In this document: positions 21,575 through 34,239 of the stretch, one piece after another
Numbering within the stretch: the stretch's first letter is position 1
Layout: each line of letters starts with the position of its first letter
Source of the DNA: Tanypteryx hageni
Taxonomy: Eukaryota > Arthropoda > Insecta > Odonata > Petaluridae
Length of the DNA: 64,000 bases
Assembly: GCA_028673005.1 (NCBI GenBank)
Contig: CM054116.1
Location: forward strand, 145,325,173 to 145,389,172
Reading direction: 5' to 3'
Translations under genes and position numbers: made by a program
Notes under the pieces: generated by a model
What the model was told of the DNA's origin: nothing
The model's input: only the letters and a program-made list of their open reading frames with translations
Database searches by the model: none

Positions 21575-21920
21575 CTGTAGCTGAAGGCCTCACATCGAAA
21601 TTGTCTGCTGCGGAAGCATTCCATAGCGCATTCACGTGGCCCTCGACTGCGCACCCTCGTTGAGACAAACAGAAGGTCACCCCTATGGGCATCTTCATGG
21701 TTGCTGGGTGCCGGATGCGGTAGACCATCAGGAGTGAGACGGAAGCCACGCTTTACGAGGACGAAGCACTCTATGGACAGGAGTGGGCGTCGATCTGGGT
21801 GCCACACACCTCCTGGTGAATCGGCGGCAGGGAATCGGTCAAAAGGAGGGTTCTCGGAGTCCAAGGGAGCACTCTGGCCTCTCTGGGAGGACGAACCACT
21901 CCAGCCCGGGGAAAATCCTT
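21575..21920 (-). CDS. Exon B of PAN-domain protein gene
   Basis: A minus-strand internal exon of 346 bp. The acceptor is TTCTTGCCTTTCAG at 21934-21921 and the donor is TACAG/GTGGGT at 21575. Two leading bases complete the codon begun by exon A. The encoded part is GFSPGWSGSSSQRGQ, then a linker, then the N-terminal half of a PAN/apple domain: IECFVLVKRGFRLTPDG ... PRECAMECFRSRQFRCEAF SYR. The C-x3-C-x7-C-E-x-F-x-Y pattern is the same as in exon C (HCRVSCTSEHHFRCEGFAYR), showing internal duplication of domain plus exon structure. It is GC-rich against the AT-rich surroundings. It ends with two bases of an Arg codon that exon D completes. PAN domains bind protein or carbohydrate in extracellular proteins; the specific ligand is unknown. 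Confidence 0.88.
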
Positions 21921-22605
21921 CTGAAAGGCAAGAAAATGCATGTCTAGTAAGATTTACTTCGTCTTACAGACTGTTTTCAGTTTGAAGAGGAAAAGACATC
22001 AGTTGTTTTCAAGATGCATACCCCACTAGTGGCACAATAGTCCCTAAAACAAGACGACTATAACGGTTCAAAAACAAATAAAATGAAGTTTTTGAGCTTA
22101 CTCCTCCTCCTATGGCTGCCAACCGATTCTCGAAAATATCACCTGGTGAACTATTTTCACAATTTAAAACATAAATCTGATGATTTACTAGTAGATACTG
22201 TATGGTAAACCTGCATGAGCAAGAATTCCCATCCAATATTTGTCGAAAGTGTACACTGTAGTGACGAGTAACTGGCTCTAAAAAAATCTGCTTTGAATGA
22301 CAAATTTATGGTCCAGAATGTACAATTTTGCTTTATTGAAACTACCCTCAATATTGCATTAAAGGTTGGTTCACACACCTTTTACAAGGTGAGATGCCTT
22401 TTGTAGCTTTCAGTGTATCATAAACTAGTACCTAATACAGTTCTGTAAAAAAGTAAAAATTGGTGCAGTAAATCACAAAAAAATAGATTACACGAGTATT
22501 GCACATGCCTGACTATGAAACCAAGAATCAGGCATCGACTAGAGCAGTGTTTCCCAACCTTTTTCGAGTTGCGACCGCCTTTTACGTCCGTTGATTCATC
22601 AACTT

Positions 22606-23123
22606 GAATAGAAAACAATGGAGAAACTTTGATTTCATTTAAAACGTGCTCTTTCACGTCTACGGACATATCTGAAATGCGCCTCTGAATAGTGTTATTG
22701 GACAGAGATATTTGTCGCATCTTTATCTCGCTGGCTTCCCCAAGAATTAACTTCACCATCTTCAACATGCAGGGTTTGATGAGCGTTTCACCAATCGCGT
22801 AAAGTTTTTTTTTGTTTGGCAATTTCCATTGCGACTTCATATGATGCTTGCACTGCTGCTGTGCTCTGTTGCTGACAACTTCCTGTAGGATCAAGTCTCT
22901 GACGTCTGAGACCAGTTTCATGGCGTCAAAAGAACTCCAAATCCTTTTTAGTATGTTCTGAATGCTTTGTCTCTAAGTGACGTTTTAGTTTTGAAGGTTT
23001 CATAGATTCAGCACCGAGAACAACATTGCACAAAACGCATTGTGGCTTCTCTATGCCATTGCTGATCAAGATGGTAAAGCCAAATTTTACATAGTCTTTT
23101 GAATATTTACGTTTCTTTTCCAT
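22606..23123 (-). pseudogene. hAT transposase with BED-type zinc finger, truncated
   Basis: The minus-strand frame from 23123 encodes MEKKRKYSKDYVKFGFTIL, CVLCNVVLGAESMKPSKLK and RHLETKHSEHTKK, a C-x2-C...H-x5-H BED-like finger as in ZBED5/FAM200-type hAT proteins. After a break near 22924 it continues with VSNRAQQQCKHHMKSQ, ETLIKPCMLKMVKLILG and VSPLFSIQVDESTDV, the start of the RNase H-like catalytic core. Coding similarity stops near 22606, where the element's left end begins. The rest of the catalytic domain and the dimerisation domain are deleted, so this is a non-autonomous derivative. Confidence 0.88.
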
Positions 23124-23822
23124 GGGTACAGATTTCTGAAAATGTAAATTAATTCTTTTTCGAGAAAAAAAATTTTCTTTTTGTATTTTTATTATTTATT
23201 CTCGTTTCACGAATTTTATCAATTGTAATATTTTTTTTAAATGTTTAATAATGTTTTGCGTTAGTCACTTGGCTCACTATTTTATTAAAATAATACACCT
23301 ATTAATAATAATAATATTACAATAAAAATATAAATAAATAATTACCCAAATAAATTGTTTTCCGTCGGGAAATGATAATAGCGATGCAGAAAGCCGACCG
23401 AGAGCACGGACTGATGACGACCTTCTGATGCTCTTTAGATTTTAGAAAGTGCAAGCAGTAGCTAACCCGCGCTCGACAGCGAGTGGCCAACTAAAGGTGG
23501 TTGACTATTGGCGAACTAAGTCCGCGCCAGTTCGCATTAGACGGCCCATCGCGGACATTATTGAATTACATCATTGCAAACATGGCGGCATCAGCAAAAC
23601 ATACTGGGTGATCTTCAACTGCGTTAAGAGAGCAACTCATATTTATTCGACGATCCGCATTCGACAGTCTGTTATTCAAACATCGAGACACCGATTAAAA
23701 ATGAATTTTGATATTGAATTCTGCATCATAGTGAATATTTTTTTCAGTTTACTATTTGTAACATAGAATTTTATTCTAATGATATCACTGCATTTGTATA
23801 TTTTAGGGTTAGGGAGTGAATC

Positions 23823-23958
23823 AAGGTCCGCTGCGGCGAAAATTTGAAACAATATTAAAGGCCCACCATAGCAAATAATTAAAATAATATAAAATGTTTA
23901 ATATGTATGAACACGGCGGGCCTTTAATATTTTTTAAGTATGTGACGCGGTGGACCTT
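23823..23958. repeat. Imperfect inverted repeat (small MITE-like) inside the hAT element
   Basis: AAGGTCCGCTGCGGCG at the left faces ACGCGGTGGACCTT at the right. Inside these, ATTAAAGGCCCACCAT faces CGGCGGGCCTTTAAT. The whole 136 bp could form a long stem-loop. It may be a small foldback element or part of the hAT end. Confidence 0.55.
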
Positions 23959-24499
23959 AAGTCATTTCCTTTCATTTACCAAAAATCAGTGTTACAACCA
24001 CTAGTAGAATATTGCAGTGTAGCCATATTGAAATTAATAAGTGTTGAAAACCTTCGTGGTGAAATTTCCTATAAAAATAATTGCAACTAAAAATAACCGC
24101 GGCGACCCCCCAGAAAACACTTTGTGACCCCCTTGGGGGTCGCAACCCACAGGTTGGGAACCCGGGGACTAGAGGGTTGAGCCACCAGTCACAGTGTGGA
24201 CCAACCATGTTCAGAAGAGCTGTCATCAGGATACCTGGGCGAAAGGTAAATAAAGCAACGGTAGGCAAAAGAAATTTAAATAAACAGAAAATGCAACCTC
24301 CACGTAATTCCATTTCTCATCACCAATGGTGCCACTCCATACGGGCAAAATTCGCAGGCAGATCGTACACAAATACACTTACCTTCATATACTCCTGTCG
24401 TGATGGGTTGCAAATTGCAGCAAAGTGTTTGCAATTGTCATATCTTCATCTTTGATTAACTGGCAACAGAATGTCTGCACAACATCCCGGCAGGCAGCA

Positions 24500-24690
24500 A
24501 CCCCATGGCCCCAAACGATGGTGGGGCGAAAAAACGATTATCGATGGTGACGGTTATTGAAGTCCCACTGTACATCCTTTCGTGATTGCTAGAAAGTGGG
24601 ACATTTTGTGGATCGGAGTGGGCAGCGGGACAGATTATAAAAAATCGGGACTGTGCCACCCAAAGCGGGACATCTGGTCACCTTAATTAT
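24500..24690. mobile_element. Degraded ends of two DNA transposon families
   Basis: A Tigger-type end reads CAGTGGGACTTCAATAACCG on the minus strand, next to TA at 24569. It is followed by GTGGGACATTTT ... AAGCGGGACATCTGGTCACC (to 24683), similar to the GGGTGACC/GGGACA ends at 57341 and 62060. Partner ends were not found. Confidence 0.4.
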
Positions 24691-24847
24691 GACTTCCTTC
24701 TCGCCATTTAACAACATCGAATCGAGGAAAGGGAAATCTAGCGAAGGTTGCATGATGGATCGAGCATTCTGGTTAGGCAGAGTGCTGAGCCGTTCTCCGA
24801 ATATGATGGACGATCATTCGGATTGGTGGGAGCCACTCTCTAAATAC

Positions 24848-25185
24848 CTCCACGAATTGACTGATCCACTTGCGGCGCTGGATTTCGCCTCGGCGGACCG
24901 TAGAAGCCGGGAACTGCAGCGCCGCCTCCGATGCGATGGGGCATCCCAGAGGGACCCTTGGGTCCTATCGCTCCTCCGTTGGGGCCTCGTCGGTCATTCG
25001 GAGAGCCGCGGTTCCAGGGCGGGCCCTGCGAGTGGGCGTCTGCCCCGTGGCCTCCGGCAGGAGGACATCGGCCGTGCAATGGGATGTCCCGCGCGAAATA
25101 TTCAACGCGACCACCGCTGCTATGCTCCTGGAATTCGAGTGCGGAAAGTGGCGCTGCTGTCAATTGACACGCGGATACATCCCAC
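24848..25185 (-). CDS. Exon A of PAN-domain protein gene
   Basis: A minus-strand internal exon of 338 bp. The acceptor is TTCTTTTCTCTCCAG followed by GTGGGATG at 25185 and the donor is GGAG/GTATTT at 24848. Its first base completes the Arg codon left by exon C, giving FAYR joined to WDVSACQLTAAP, which supplies the final cysteine of the first PAN domain. The remainder is a linker (HSSGGRVEYFARDIPLHGRC, then a long Gly/Pro/Arg-rich part such as GPPWNRGSPNDRRGPNGG, and IRGG). It ends one base into a codon, matching the two-base start of exon B. It is markedly GC-rich. Plus-strand open frames over the same bases are longer, but they lack splice logic and domain content. Confidence 0.85.
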
Positions 25186-26756
25186 CTGGAGAGAAAAGAA
25201 CGTCTGCATTATTATCCCGCGAATTGCCAAAAGCACACACACACATAAATACATGTATACCACGCCAACCACGGTTTCGCCGATCGCAGTTTTACTCATT
25301 TGCTGTTTCGTGTCGATTCTAATAGTCAGAAATTTTGCTTTTTTAATAACTTGGATGTTAACTTCACTTTTTTCGGAATTATTTTCGCAATTTTGCTTTC
25401 AAATATTGAATATTGTGGGGCTATCAATCCTAAAACGGAGATCGGAGTAAGACAGTGTGGCGAAAATATTCTTTCTGTATACAGCAGGGGTGGCCAAAGC
25501 GTGGCTCGCAAGACGCATGCGGCTCTTTTAACTTAATGTGCGGCTCTCATATATTTTTATCGAAGGACGTTTATATGCTTTTCAATTAAGAACACAACTG
25601 CGAATTGATTCGTGCTATGGACGCCAAAGGGACACTTACACTGTCTATATTGCTTCCAGGACAGGTCGCGTTTACTTTTCACAAATTCACTTACACGGGA
25701 TAGACTTGAACTTCTGAAGAAGCGTATTCAAGAACAAGTAGGTTTGGCCACTCGTGCTATATAAAGGCATGAGTTGTTTAACATAAAAGACATGGCACGA
25801 AGGTTCTTTGCGCTAAACAAATAATGATTCGTTTAAAATATTTTCCCCTATTTACTGTGAAATATTTATTTTACACAATTGAAAAAAATAACTATCACAA
25901 CTGAATTGATAATTTAAAAAATAAAGACGTCGAAAGTTAATTGACCAGCACAAAAATAAAGAAAACAAAAAATCTGCAATTTGCGCGGTCCAAAGTATTT
26001 TTTCGAAAAATTAAAAGTGATGCCCTGTGATGCCATTTGCGCCATATCAGAATTGCTCGAAATAAACATGCGTTACACGATGGATGACTGAATTAGTCCT
26101 TGCAAAGGAAGAAAGGGTTTTGATGAAAAATATCCAGAGATTATAGTTATCGTGAACAATTGGAGCAAATACAGTTTCAGAAGGCGTTGGTGTGGGATAG
26201 CCTGTAAACTTCTCGTTTGACAAAGCAAGTGCAACAGAAAGGGGGGTAAAAAATACCCCACGCATAGTGAGAAGACACTGATGATAACCTTAAGGGTGCT
26301 TCTTTCCTTTATAGACCAAATATCTCTTCCTGCAGGCCATCGGAATAAAACAGCCATGGCTTAGTGAAAAGAGGGGTAGGTTTAAGGTAATATGCACGGG
26401 GATCTTTGGATGCTTCCGATTTTCGCATTTCAATTTCTATTTGTCAGTGCCACAGCCAATTTCACATTATAACTTTGGCATATTTATGAAATTACTGCGA
26501 TATATAATTTGATTCTCCTCTTCCGTATTGACCTGAGGATTACGCTGAGTGGTGTATACGGCATTATGTTTTGGTAGAGTTGAGAGCTTTGATCAGTATA
26601 TTTATGTTTTTAATTGCCCATCTTATATTACATTCCCGTAATCGTCGGTGAACTTTTTGGCAGGTATTTATTGGTTGACTGGCCAGCCAATCAGAGATCG
26701 GGACGTTATTGTTTATATACCTTGGTCACATTGTTTACAAGTTTACCTAAATATAT
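25186..26756. other. Intron sequence with an isolated hAT-like end
   Basis: Mostly unrecognised. At 25485 CAGGGGTGGCCAAAGCGTGG followed by CTCGCAAGACGCATGCGGCTC resembles a hAT terminal repeat; no partner end was found. No gene seen. Confidence 0.45.
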
Positions 26757-29700
26757 TGTACGAGTAGAAGGTGCTTGCATTCCGCAAGCATAACATGTCA
26801 ACATAAAAAAACATTCATTTTTCATATTTCATCATTACAAATATTTTCTTAATTTTTAATAATTCACCTTCGGAGCGATTTTCGTTTTACACTTATGTAA
26901 AAATAATAGATTAACACAATACCAAAACTTTGCAATTTTAAGAAATTTATACTTTCTCCATTATGGCGTACTAATGCTACACATTTCTGCCGAATTTTAA
27001 AGTTGTAGTACTTCTAGAAGTGAACTAATATTTTTCCAATTGTTAAAATTTTAAACATTTTTAAAGGCCGCCGCAATATGTTTATGGAGTGATTCAAATG
27101 TTAATTTGTGTAAATGCACTACTCTGTACATAACTTGAAATTTTCAGGTCTCTAACTTGCACTGTAGTATCTAAACATTTACCTATTTGTTTAAATTTTA
27201 AGATTTTTTAACTGCCAAACAAATCAAAATATCAAAATTTGTATAGTCCATATTTCGATTTTTTACAATTCCTATCTCTAAAAAAATTTTAGCTCCGTAG
27301 AACAATCGGAAATACATAAAACTTGAAAATTTGTTTAAACAACTGCAAATTATTAGCGGCCGCATTGTTGCACTTTTTGAAGATTTTCGTTTTTCTAGTC
27401 GGTTTTGCACAAAATCCTACCTAATAAAGAAATTTCGAATCTCCAACTCATCTGGAAGTGCCTAAACATTAGTATCCTCCTATATGTTATATATCATTAC
27501 TAGTAGAAGGTGCTTGCATACTGCAAGCATTTAATCGCACCTTGAAAAAAACATTTATTTTCAGAGAGATATTTCATCATGAGGAATATTTCCTTAATTC
27601 TAAAGATTTCTCCTCTGGACAGGTTTTTGTTTTTTCATTATGGAACAATAATGAAGTAAAATAATTTATAATTTTTGAAATTTTCGAAATATGATACTTT
27701 TCCCACATTGAGTTAATAATGCAACACATTTCTGTAAAATTTTAAATTTATAGTACATTTAAAAGTGAAATAACATTTATCTAATAGTTTCTATTTAAAT
27801 AATTTATAACGGCCAAAATAACATGTTCATCGATAAATTGAAATAACTATTCGTTTACATAAATTAACCTATAAATAATTTAAAAATTTCAGCTCCCTAA
27901 CTTGCGGCGTAGTGTCTAAGCATCTACATATTAGTTTAAATTTTAAGAATTTTTAACTGCCAAACAAATTAAAATATCAAAATTTGTATAATCCATATTT
28001 CGTTTTTTTTTTTAAGAATTCTACTTACAAAAAAATTTCAACTCCGTAGCACATGCGGAAATACATAATCCATGAAAATTTATTTAAACAATTGCGAATT
28101 TTTAGCGGCCGCATTGTTGCACTTTTTAAAGATTTTCGTTTTTTCTAGTCGGTTTTGCACAATGTTCTACCTATGAAAAAAAAATTCGAATCTCCAGCTT
28201 ATCTGGAAGTGCCTAAACATTAGTATCCTCCTGTTATATGTTATCATTCTATATAGACGTTCCTTACAGAGGAGGATATAACATGCTAGTAGAAGGTGCT
28301 TGCATACTGCAAGAATTTCATCTCACCTTGAAAAAACATTCATTTTTCAGACAGACATTTCATCATTACAAATATTCTTTTTATTCTAAATATTTCAACT
28401 CCGCAGCGATTTTCGTTTTCCCCACATGTAAAAACAATAGTTTAAAAAAATCCCCAAATGTTGCCATTTTAAAATTTTTATACTTTCTCCATTATGGGGT
28501 ATTAATGCTACACATTTTAGCCAAATTTTAAGGTTGTAGCATTTCTAGAAGTATAATAATATATTTCTAATTGTTTAGATTTAAATAATTTTTAACGACC
28601 GACACATTTCATGTATGGTAGAATTGAAATGTATATTTGTGCAAATTTACTACTCTTTAATAATTTGAAAATTTCAGCTTCCTAGCTCATCCCGTAGTAC
28701 CTAAACAGTTATCCAATTGTTTATATTTTAAGAATTTTTAACTGCCAAACAAATTAAAATATCAAAATTTGTATGATCCCTATTTCGTTTTTTTAAGAAT
28801 TCTACTTACAAAAAATTTCAACTCCGTAGCACATACGGAAATACATAAACCATGAAAATTTGTTTAAACAATTGCGAATTTTTAGCGGCCGCATTGTTGC
28901 ACTTTTTTAAGATTTTCGCTTTTTCTAGTCGGTTTTGCACAAAATCCTACCTATGAAAAAAAATTCAAATCTCCAGCTTATCTGGAAGTGCCTAAACATT
29001 AGTATCCTCCTGTTATATGTTATCATTATATATCGACGACTCTTACAGAGGAGGATATAACATACTAGTAGTTGGTGCTTGCATTCTGCAAGCATTTCAT
29101 CTCACATTAAAAGAACATTCATTTTTCAGACAGACATTTCATCATTACAAATAGTCTTTTAATTCTAAATATTTCACCTCCACAGCGATTTTCGTTTTTC
29201 CCACATGTAAAAATAATAGTTTTAAACAATCCCCAAATGTTGCAATTTTAAACATTTTACACTTTCTCCATTATCGGGTACTAATACTACACATTTTAGC
29301 CAAATTTTAATGTTGTAGCACTTCTAGAAGTAATGCCCCATACAGGGGTCACTGCAGTAAATAAAATTATTATATTATTATTATTATTATAAAATAAAAT
29401 TTTTCTAATTGTTTAAATTTAAATAATTTTTAACGGCCGCCGCAATTCATATATTGTAAAATTGAAATGTTTATTTTTGCAAATTTACTACTCTGTAAAT
29501 AATTTGAAAATTTCAGCTTCCTAGCTCATCTCGTAGTATCTAAACAGTTATCTAATTGTTTAAACTTTAAGAATTTTTAACTGTCAAACAAATTAAAATA
29601 TCAAAATTTGTATAATCCCTATTTCGTTTTTTTAAGAATTCTACCTATAAAAAAAATTTCAACTGCGTGGCACATTCGAAAATATATAAACCTTGAAAAT

Positions 29701-30640
29701 TGGTTTAAACAATTGCGAATTTTTAGCGGCCGCATTGTTCCACTTTTTCAAGATTTTCGTTTTTTCTAGTCGGTTTTGCACAAAATCCTACCTATGAAAA
29801 AAAATTCAAATCTCCAGCTTATCTGGAAGTGCCTAAACATTAGTATCCTCCTGTTATATGTTATCATTATATATCGACGACTCTTACAGAGGAGGATATA
29901 ACATACTAGTAGTAGGTGCTTGCATTCTGCAAGCATTTCATCTCACATTAAAAGAACATTCATTTTTCAGACAGACATTTCATCATTACAAATATTCATT
30001 AATTCTAAAAATTTCACCTCCGCAGCGATTTCCGTTTTTCCCACATGTAAAAATAATAGTTTAAAACCATCCCCAAATGATGCAATTTTAAAATTTTACA
30101 CTTTATACATTATGGGGTACTAATGCTACACATTTTAACCAAATTTTTAAGTTGTAGCACTTCTAGAAGTAAAATAATATTTTTCTAATTGTTTAAACTT
30201 AAATAATTTTTAACGGCCGCCTCATTTAATATATGGTAAAATTGAAATGTTTATTTACGCAAATTCACTACTCTGTAAACAATTTGAAAATTTCAGCTTC
30301 CTAGGTTATCCCGTAGTACAAAAACAGTTATCTATTTGTTTAAACTTTAAGAATTTTTAACTGCCAAACAAATTAAAATATCAAAATTTGTATAATCCCT
30401 ATTTCGTTATTTTAGGAATTCTACTTATTAAAAAAATTTCAACTCTGTAGCACATGCGGAAATAAATAAACCATGAAAATTTGTTTAAACAATTGCGAAT
30501 TTTTAGCGGCCGCATTGTTGCACTTTTTAAGATTTTCGTTTTTCCTAGTTGGTTTTAAATAAAATCCTACCTAATAAAAAAATTTCGAATCTCCAGCACA
30601 TCTGGAAGTGCCTAAACATTAGTATCCTCCTGTTATATGT
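26757..30640 (+). repeat. Tandem array 2 of the ~770-bp repeat, five direct units
   Basis: Units start at the GGTGC string near 26767, 27507, 28293, 29072 and 29913. The spacings are about 740, 786, 779 and 841 bp, the last enlarged by a 60-bp insertion. The same landmarks as array 1 recur: start palindrome, AACGGCCG, ACTGCCAAACAAATT, GCGGCCGC, TAGTATCCTCCT and GACGACTCTTACAGAGGAGG. The first two units are more diverged than the rest, so array ends are older than the middle. It lies in the large intron between exons C and A. Confidence 0.93.
29333..29395 (+). mobile_element. SINE 3' tail inserted in a repeat unit
   Basis: TGCCCCATACAGGGGTCACT followed by GCAGTAAATAAAATTATTA and an (ATT)n run interrupts the fourth unit. 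Similar (ATT)n tails end the SINE at 45950-46110. It is probably a 5'-truncated retroposon. Confidence 0.6.
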
Positions 30641-32320
30641 TATCTCCTCCTCCTCTGTAAAAGTCGTCGATATATAATGATAACATATAACAGGAGGATA
30701 CTAATGTTTAGGCACTTCCAGATAAGCTGGAGATTCGAAATTTTTTTCATAGGTAGAATTTTGTGCATAACCGACTAGAAAAAGCGAAAATCTTTAAAAA
30801 AGTGCAACAATGCAGTCGCTAAAAATTCGCAATTGCTTAAACCAATTTTCAAGGTTTATATATTTTCGAATGTGCCAGGGAGTTGGAATTATTTTATAAG
30901 TAGAATTCTTAAAAAAAAGAAACGGATTATACAAATTTTGATATTTTAATTTGTTTGGCAGTAAAAAATTCTAAAATTTTAAACAAATAGATAGCTGTTT
31001 AGGTACTATGGGATGAGCTAGGAAGCTGAAATTTTCAAATTATTTACAGTATAGTAAATTTGCACAAATATACTTTTCAATTTTACCATATATGTATTGC
31101 GGCGGCCGTTAAAAATTATTTAAATTTAAACAATTAGAAAAATATTATTTTATTTCTAGAAGTGCTACAACTTTAAAATTTGGCTAAAATGTGTAGCATT
31201 AGAACCTTATAATGAAGAAAGTGTAAAGTTTTTTTAAATGCGACATTTGGAGATTGTTTTAAACTATTATTCTTACATGTGGGAAAAACGAAAATCGCTG
31301 CAGAAATGAAATCTTTAGAATTAAAAGACTATTTGTAATGTTGAAATTTCTGTCTGAAAAATTAATGTTCTTTTAATGTGAGATGAAATGCTTGCAGAAT
31401 GCATGCACCAAATACTAGTATGTTATATCCTCCTCTGTAAGAGTCGTCGATATATAATGATAACATATAACAGGAGGATACTAATGTTTAGGCACTTCCA
31501 GATAAGCTGGAGATTCGAAATTTTTTTCATAGGTAGGATTTTGTGCAAAACCGACTAGAAAATGCGAAAATCTTGAAAAAGTGCAACAATGCGGCCGCTA
31601 AAAATTCGCAATTGTTTAAACAAATTTTCAAGGTTTATATATTTCCGAATGTGCCACGGAGTTGAAATTTTTTTTATAATTAGAATTCTTAAAAAAACGA
31701 TTTAGGGATTATTTCTAATGTACTACGAAGCTGAAATTTTTTTCACCGGTAGATTTTGTGAAATAACGAAATAAAAAATTATAAAAATTTTGATATTTTA
31801 TTTTCTTAGGCTTTTAAAAATTCTTAAAATTTAAACTAATAGATAAATGTTTAGGTATTTTGGGGAAAGCAAGGAAGCTGAAATTTTAAAATTAAGTAGA
31901 GCTCATTGTTAGTGCATTTAAACTAAAAAACATTTGAAAAGCTCCAACAAAATGTTATTGCGGCCGCATTAAACTTTTGAAATTTAAACAATTAAATAAA
32001 TATTATTTCACCTCTTGATGTGCTACAACTTAAAATTTGACAAAAACGTGTGGAATTAGCACCTCACATTGGATAAAGTATAATATTCTTAAAATTGCAA
32101 ATTTAAGGCATTGTTTTAATCAAATATTGTTCAATAAGGAAAGATAGTAATTGGGTGCAGAGGTGAAATATTTTGAATTAAGAAAATATTTCTAATAATG
32201 CTATATCTCTCTGAAATATTAATGTTTATCAGGGTCAGATGAAATGCTTGCAGAATGCAAGCACCAACTACTAGTATGTTATATCCTCCTCCTCCTCTGT
32301 AAGGAACGTCTATATATAAT
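30641..32320 (-). repeat. Two inverted units of the ~770-bp repeat, facing array 2
   Basis: The minus-strand copy 30641-31432 follows the head-to-head junction, where CTCCTCCTCCTCTGTAAAAG abuts TCGTCGATATATAATGATAA. A second unit (31433-32300) is well preserved at first and diverged from about 31700 on. Their palindromes are at about 31390 (TGCTTGCAGAATGCATGCA) and 32247 (TGCTTGCAGAATGCAAGCA). Confidence 0.9.
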
Positions 32321-33824
32321 GATAACTGTAATGTACCTTTCCAGAAATTTTATTGTAGCAACAGCTATAAACAAACTATTATTGTTGTTCGTAGCAACGA
32401 GTATAAACAAAGTACGTTCTATTTAATTTGGACCAGGGTTGCGACACACGTAATAAAACGAGGACCGTCTAAATGTGATGTCACATTACACCTCTGCCGC
32501 CTCAGTGCATTTTGGGAGCACTTTCCATTGACTCCTAAGATGGTCCTCATTCTGTAATCCAAGTGCCCATCCCCTGATTCGGACACATACGTACCGGAAG
32601 CATTTCTATTAATACGAATGATTATTTATTATTTGAATGTATTTTCTTTTAATATCTCTTCCTATCTTCCTTAATGTTTAATTTTTGTAATACCTGTTTG
32701 TTTGTAATTATTATATTATATATATTATATATTAAGAAACAGATTTTTTCAAGCTTTTCTGTGTTATTCTCTTAAAATTTACTCGGGCTTTGTTTTGGAT
32801 ACGTACGGTGATTTTTGAACAACTTTTCTTTGCCTGTCTAAAGTGCGTTAATTCTTTGTATTGGATGAGATTTTTACTATTGTAAAATTTTCCTCATGAT
32901 GTACTTCAGAATACCAGTAAAAAATACTGAGAAGCCATAAAGGTTGTCTTGTTAAAAGAATATGTACAGAACTATGTCTATATACCACCACTCCTGTTCC
33001 CTTTTTTCTCAAGTGATCCAAATCTAACTCGAACTCAAGGCGAACATGATAATGTTTCGCATGTCATCGAGTACTTTTACCATCATGGAGGCATTGAGAT
33101 CGACTTTGGCATGCCATCTAACATAGGTGTGTCCGTGCTCACCTGTGCACGTGTCATAAGTACCGCAATTTGTGAGTCAAATGAGTATCCCACCATTGTA
33201 CTGTCTGAATAACAGGTTGTGGTTGTGTAAGAATGACATTCAGCAAGGAGTAAGTATTACTGCAGTTCAAATAGAGTTATGAGAAATACTTCTCTTGAAT
33301 GTTTTTCTCACATATAAGTACGTTATTTTTTCCGCGTCCCATGAAAAATGTATAAACGAGTTTCCACTGTAGAACGAACTCACAATTTTAAAAATTCCAT
33401 AGCCCCTCCATGTAGTTCAAAAATATGTTTTAAACACTAACATTTTACATTTGTTGAAGAGAAATTATGGACTAAGTTAAGATGAGTTCCTCTTTAATTT
33501 ATTTAATGGTAAGTAATTAATACTTTCCTTAAAACCTTTATATATTTATTCCTTTAAGATTTATTTCAAAAGATTTTAGTTCAGAAAAGTAATATAAAAC
33601 ATTATAAATTGTTTTGCTGATTTTTAATTACACAGTTTTATGTCATCTGTAAAATTCAAGTGTTTAAAAATACAAATCGAAAATACTTCTCGACAAGATG
33701 ATAAGATAGTGACAGTTAATGTTGTTTAGCGGGAAATCCTTTTCGTAATTCACGATTTCAAAGGTATTGCTGGTATTACTATTATAAAATTTGAAAGCAA
33801 ATGATGAACAATAATATTTTTGTT
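32321..33824. other. Mostly unrecognised intron sequence; Tigger-type end near 33369
   Basis: No gene recognised. On the minus strand CAGTGGAAACTCGTTTATAC at 33369 resembles a pogo/Tigger end next to TA; no partner found. A plus-strand frame 32949-33212 (HVIEYFYHHGGIEIDFG) matches nothing I know and may be transposon-derived. Confidence 0.4.
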
Positions 33825-34239
33825 TAATTGGGTAGACCGTGCAGCCAGGGACCCAACGCCGAGTGCCAGGCGGCGGAAAATAACTTGACGACCCTAGGGG
33901 GCCAACGGCTTCGGGCGGATGAACCTCTTAGGGAGGGTGATGGTCCCTCAGGTGGAGGAAATGCTCCTGGAACCCATCTAGTAGCGTTTGTACCCCATAT
34001 CAGGGGCGGCTACAAAAGGCGTCTGTACCCCAAGTTAGACAGCGGAAGGCAACGGGAAACCACTGCTGGAATTATCCCATGTTACGGTGCGGATGAGTTA
34101 GAAACATCATGGATTCTTCGCAAATTAAATATTCCGGAGTTAAAATAGTCTCCCGATCGGATCTCCGGGGAAGACAGTTTACGAAGAGTCTAGAGAATAA
34201 AGCAAAGTCAGAGGAAGGAGGAAGATTAAGGCTAGGGAC

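Larger units (their letters stand above)
22545..24166 (-). mobile_element. hAT-type transposon (Charlie/ZBED-like) with 8-bp target duplication
   Basis: The left end CAGTGTTTCCCAACC and the reverse complement of the right end, CCCGGGTTCCCAACC, agree over their inner bases. Both subterminal regions hold GTTGCGACC or GGTCGCAACC. The 8-bp sequence GACTAGAG lies on both sides (22537-22544 and 24167-24174). It sits in the intron between exons A and B of the PAN gene. The interior contains the N-terminal part of a transposase on the minus strand. Confidence 0.93.

Noticed and set aside
24653..25450. Long plus-strand open frame (265 codons) over the GC-rich region
   Set aside because: It is the shadow of exon A on the minus strand, which has splice sites, matching phases and PAN-domain continuity. 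The plus frame has no recognisable domain.
10556..32320. CRISPR array
   Set aside because: Repeats are ~770 bp without short unique spacers, and the genome is eukaryotic.
32949..33212. A host exon in the intron region
   Set aside because: The frame (87 codons) matches no family I know, and a Tigger-type end lies close by at 33369. Not enough to call a gene.
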